The notes beneath the pieces were generated by a model. The model was not told the DNA's origin. It ran no database searches and worked only from the letters and a program-made list of their open reading frames with translations. A stretch of DNA of 51,941 nt, from contig CAJFOV010000012.1 of the NCBI GenBank assembly GCA_904397835.1, positions 1-51,941 on the forward strand, written 5' to 3'. Shown here piece after piece: positions 49,461 to 51,941 of this stretch (positions within the stretch are counted from its first letter, which is position 1; the number at the start of each line of letters is the position of its first letter). The DNA is from Candidatus Aristotella avistercoris (GTDB lineage: Bacteria; Bacillota; Clostridia; Oscillospirales; Ruminococcaceae). The position numbers and the translations under genes were made by a program.

Positions 49461-50126
49461 ATGAAGAAACAGATATCCTTGGTTTTGACAGCTTTTTTAC
49501 TGGCAGGCTCGCTCTTTGCCTGCTCTGAGGAGGGGAACACCTTCGAAGCAAAATCCTACACACCCCAGGGGGTGGAGATCAGCGGGATCGACATCCAGGT
49601 GGAGGATCGGGAGATTCTCGTTGTCCCCTCCAACGATGGGCAATTTCACATTGATTATGCGGAAAGTGCAAAGGAATTTTATGACATCTCCGTTTCTGAC
49701 AGCGGTGTTTTGACAATGGTCTCCAAAAGCGAGAAGGAGTGGACAGACTACATCGGCGGGAGCAAATCCGCAGGCGCCAATCAAATCACACTGCAAATCC
49801 CCGACGCCACCCTTTCTACCCTGACCTTGCGCACCACACAGGAGGACATATCCCTGCCCACACTGACTGTGACCGATCAATTGGTTCTGTCGAACAACGG
49901 CGGAGATATTTCCTTTGAGCATATCAACGCAGCAAATGCCATCACGGTGGAAAATAAAAATGGCGATATTCTGGGCACGATCCGTGGGAGCTATGATGAT
50001 TACGCCATCACCTCCACCATCAAAAAGGGAGAGAGCAACCTGCCCGATGAAAAAAGCGGCGGGGACAAGACATTGACTGCCGCCAATAACAATGGGGACA
50101 TTGACATCGAATTTATCAGTGAATAG
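49461..50126 (+). CDS. DUF4097-type lipoprotein
   Basis: A 221-residue protein with a lipoprotein signal (MKKQISLVLTAFLLAGS, lipobox LFAC, Cys about 21). The mature part is a right-handed beta-helix-like repeat domain: repeated TLTLRTTQEDISLPTLTVTD, NNGGDISFEH, NKNGDILGT and NNNGDIDIEF match the DUF4097 pattern. It is the third gene of the MerR-controlled operon and may help the transporter at the membrane surface. Confidence 0.82.
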   Translation: MKKQISLVLTAFLLAGSLFACSEEGNTFEAKSYTPQGVEISGIDIQVEDREILVVPSNDGQFHIDYAESAKEFYDISVSDSGVLTMVSKSEKEWTDYIGGSKSAGANQITLQIPDATLSTLTLRTTQEDISLPTLTVTDQLVLSNNGGDISFEHINAANAITVENKNGDILGTIRGSYDDYAITSTIKKGESNLPDEKSGGDKTLTAANNNGDIDIEFISE

Positions 50127-50203
50127 GTTAAAATTTTCCCCTGCCGTGATGGTATCCATCTGCCACGTTCTTTCCCCACAGGGATAGAACAGGTGCAACC
50201 ACA

Positions 50204-50248
50204 AAAAAGGTCCAACTGATGAACAACAATCAGTTGGACCTTTTTCTT
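50204..50248. terminator. Bidirectional terminator between convergent genes
   Basis: A perfect 17-base stem, AAAAAGGTCCAACTGAT (50204-50220) with its complement (50229-50245). A/T runs on both sides serve the DUF4097 gene and the aldo/keto reductase gene. Confidence 0.9.
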
Positions 50249-50385
50249 CGCATGAAAATAGCACCACAGAGGCGGAGGAAAAACAGCCTTTTCAGGCCCC
50301 TCACAGTTTCAAAACGCCCCTCCGGTTGAGACCGGTTTCGATTGCACCTTCAAAATCCAAGGAGGCGGGCAAACACCGGGGCAGT

Positions 50386-51528
50386 CTAAGCAAACAGTTT
50401 TGCTGCCTTCTCCATGCGGCTGGCCACAGCAACGCCAAAGGGGCAGCGGGTTTCGCAGCCTTTACAGCCGATGCAGTCCTTCGCATTGGCAGAAAGCTGG
50501 TCATAATGCGCCCGCAATGTTCCCGGGATCTCATCCTGCATGACGGCCAGGTCATAGAGCTTGTTGACCATGGCGATATCAATGCCCACCGGACAGGGGG
50601 CACAGTGGCCACAGTATGTACACTGGCCATAATAGGCGTGAAGCGGCGCTTTTGCCAACACGCTGGCATAGTCCTTTTCCTCATCTGTGGCTGTTTCATA
50701 GGCCACGGCCGCATCCACATGGGCGATGCTGTCATAGCCCACCATGATGCTGGCCACCGCGGGACGGGTCAGAGCATAGTGGATGCACTGGATCGGCGTC
50801 AGGGCCACGCCAAAGGGCGATGTCTGGGCAGAGAACAGGCGGCCACCGGCATAACCTTTCATGACAGTGATCCCCACCTGATTCTGCTCACAGATTTTAT
50901 AAAGTTCCTCCCGTTCCCGATTTATGCCCTGAAGGGATTCATCATACTGTTCTTTAAAGTAGTCATCAAGATTTTCGCTGGCCGGAAGCAGATCAAAGGC
51001 AGGGTTGATACTAAATAATATCATCTCCACAACGCCGCTTTGAGCCGCCAGCTTTGCCACCTGCGGATTGTGGGTGCTCATGCCGATATGACGGATCACG
51101 CCGTCCTTTTTCAATTGAGAGACATACTCCAAAAAGGCCCCATCCATGATCTGATGGAATTCCCGGATTTCATCCACAAAATGGATCATTCCCAGGTCGA
51201 TGTAATCTGTGCCCAACCGGGTCAGCAGATCCTGAAATGCCTCCTGAACCTTGTCCAGCTGGCGGGTGCGCACATACTGCCCATTCTGCCAAGTCGAGCC
51301 AATATGCCCCTGGATGATCCACCGTTCCCGTTTTCCTGCAATGGCTGCACCAATGTTGGAACGCACATTGGGTTCCGCCATCCAGCAATCCAAAATATTG
51401 ATCCCAGCTGCCTCGCAGCGATCAATAACGGCCTTTACCTCCTGGGCATTGTGGCGCTCCAACCATTCGGCCCCCAGCCCAATTTCGCTGACTGATAAGC
51501 CTGTTTTTCCAAGTGTTCTGTATTTCAT
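50386..51528 (-). CDS. Aldo/keto reductase with C-terminal ferredoxin-like domain
   Basis: A 380-residue protein. Residues 1-270 form the TIM-barrel reductase: MKYRTLGKTGLSVSEIGLGA at the start, YIDLGMIHFVD and GVIRHIGMSTHNP further on. In place of the usual catalytic DxxxxY, ILDCWMAEPNVRSNIG is seen, so the Tyr is missing. The C-terminus has CTYCGHCAPCPVGIDI and CIGCKGCETRCPFGV (about 297 and 355), sufficient for two [4Fe-4S] clusters. ATG at 51528 follows GGGAGG. Electron transfer between clusters and substrate is likely; the substrate is unknown. Confidence 0.9.
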   Translation of the reverse strand: MKYRTLGKTGLSVSEIGLGAEWLERHNAQEVKAVIDRCEAAGINILDCWMAEPNVRSNIGAAIAGKRERWIIQGHIGSTWQNGQYVRTRQLDKVQEAFQDLLTRLGTDYIDLGMIHFVDEIREFHQIMDGAFLEYVSQLKKDGVIRHIGMSTHNPQVAKLAAQSGVVEMILFSINPAFDLLPASENLDDYFKEQYDESLQGINREREELYKICEQNQVGITVMKGYAGGRLFSAQTSPFGVALTPIQCIHYALTRPAVASIMVGYDSIAHVDAAVAYETATDEEKDYASVLAKAPLHAYYGQCTYCGHCAPCPVGIDIAMVNKLYDLAVMQDEIPGTLRAHYDQLSANAKDCIGCKGCETRCPFGVAVASRMEKAAKLFA

Positions 51529-51723
51529 ATGAGCCCATCCTCCCATGAACATCCCCACATGGATTTTTGTCGTTGTTACCAAAGGGAATCGCAGTTTATC
51601 CCCCTATGGTTTAAAGCCATGATACCATAGAATTTGAGATAAATTGTACCATAGCAAAAGACCAATTGCAAGATTTTGGATTTACGGGGCCCCAAAAGGT
51701 ACGGTACAATCAGCCCTGCAAAT

Positions 51724-51769
51724 AAAAAGGGAGCGAACTGACGAATCAACATCCGTTCGCTCTCTTTTT
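51724..51769. terminator. Hairpin with flanking A and T runs
   Basis: GGGAGCGAAC (51729-51738) pairs with GTTCGCTCTC (51755-51764), followed by TTTTT and preceded by AAAAA. Nothing else is seen in 51529-51788 except the leader of the reductase gene. Confidence 0.75.
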
Positions 51770-51823
51770 GTAAATGATGAAAAAGGGGTGGCAAATCGTT
51801 GCCACGAATGGCCTTAACCCTTC

Positions 51824-51848
51824 AAAAGCCCAGTAATCACGGGCTTTT
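51824..51848 (-). terminator. Short hairpin after a possible edge gene
   Basis: AAAAGCCC (51824-51831) pairs with GGGCTTTT (51841-51848). It would follow the open frame that enters from the right edge on the minus strand. Confidence 0.4.
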
Positions 51849-51862
51849 CCGGGCCTCTGAAA

Positions 51863-51941
51863 TCATTCCCACTCGGCAAATTCAGATATAGTAGGGTGTA
51901 TTTGAGGTGATTTCGCAGGAAAAACTTTCGCAAATATGTTA
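51863..51941 (-). CDS. Possible C-terminal fragment entering from the right edge
   Basis: A minus frame stays open for 26 codons from the window end to a TGA at 51863 and ends in ISEFAEWE. A hairpin follows. The length is too short to prove coding, and no family was recognised. Confidence 0.25.
   Translation of the reverse strand, partial: NIFAKVFPAKSPQIHPTISEFAEWE

Overview
The window looks like the chromosome of an anaerobic, GC-rich, low-sporulation-signal Firmicute of the Clostridia, most like gut Oscillospiraceae of the Flavonifractor/Lawsonibacter/Intestinimonas kind. The evidence is the gene order ylxM-ffh-rpsP-khpA-rimM-trmD, strong Gram-positive ribosome binding sites (GGAGG), HPr with both His15 and Ser46, oxygen-sensitive iron-sulfur enzymes (2-hydroxyacyl-CoA dehydratase type), and small families typical of that group (DUF4317, DUF6054, DUF554, DUF819). 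The species is inferred, not proven. No rRNA, CRISPR array, transposase or complete prophage was seen.

Layout. 1-166 holds two copies of a hairpin-forming repeat, with a third copy near 19.05 kb. 608-690 is tRNA-Leu(GAG). 1.0-8.4 kb is a catabolic island: a PucR-type regulator, then a creatininase-family hydrolase, an amidohydrolase and a DUF819 membrane protein on the plus strand, followed by a divergent pair of ureohydrolase (agmatinase family) and LysR regulator. 8.6-9.7 kb is DUF4317. 10.1-12.1 kb encodes an activator ATPase and a double-cubane-cluster-type reductase. 12.3-15.1 kb is a three-gene ABC importer of the TrpXYZ type. 16.0-17.6 kb is an SirTM sirtuin overlapping a zinc-type macrodomain protein. 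18.4-22.0 kb holds YbaK, a DUF3592-like protein, a secreted protein with a C10 tract, and PspA.

22.2-31.7 kb is housekeeping, mostly on the minus strand: a coiled-coil protein with coaD and rsmD, uvrC, HPr, then the ylxM-ffh-rpsP-khpA-rimM-trmD-DUF554 run, with YwlG divergent. 31.9-35.5 kb is a redox cluster of three flavodoxin-like proteins and two nitroreductases, divergent from an HxlR regulator. 35.7-43.2 kb mixes a patatin, a small protein plus sigma-like factor, inorganic pyrophosphatase, an EamA transporter with an unusual leader, HAD, DUF6054, GNAT and a flavin-binding protein. 43.4-46.6 kb has a PucR-like regulator divergent from a KdgT-type permease and acetolactate decarboxylase. 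47.0-50.1 kb is a MerR-controlled ABC exporter with a DUF4097 lipoprotein. 50.4-51.5 kb is an aldo/keto reductase with ferredoxin-like clusters.

The most interesting link is an identical 10-base motif, AAGTACGCAC, placed at exactly the same offset on the -35 box of three promoters: the SirTM/macrodomain operon, the flavodoxin/nitroreductase operon and the EamA transporter leader. This suggests one regulon, plausibly governed by the HxlR protein encoded at the second site. The EamA leader also has a strong hairpin, an intrinsic terminator and a second promoter placed so that its transcripts avoid the terminator.
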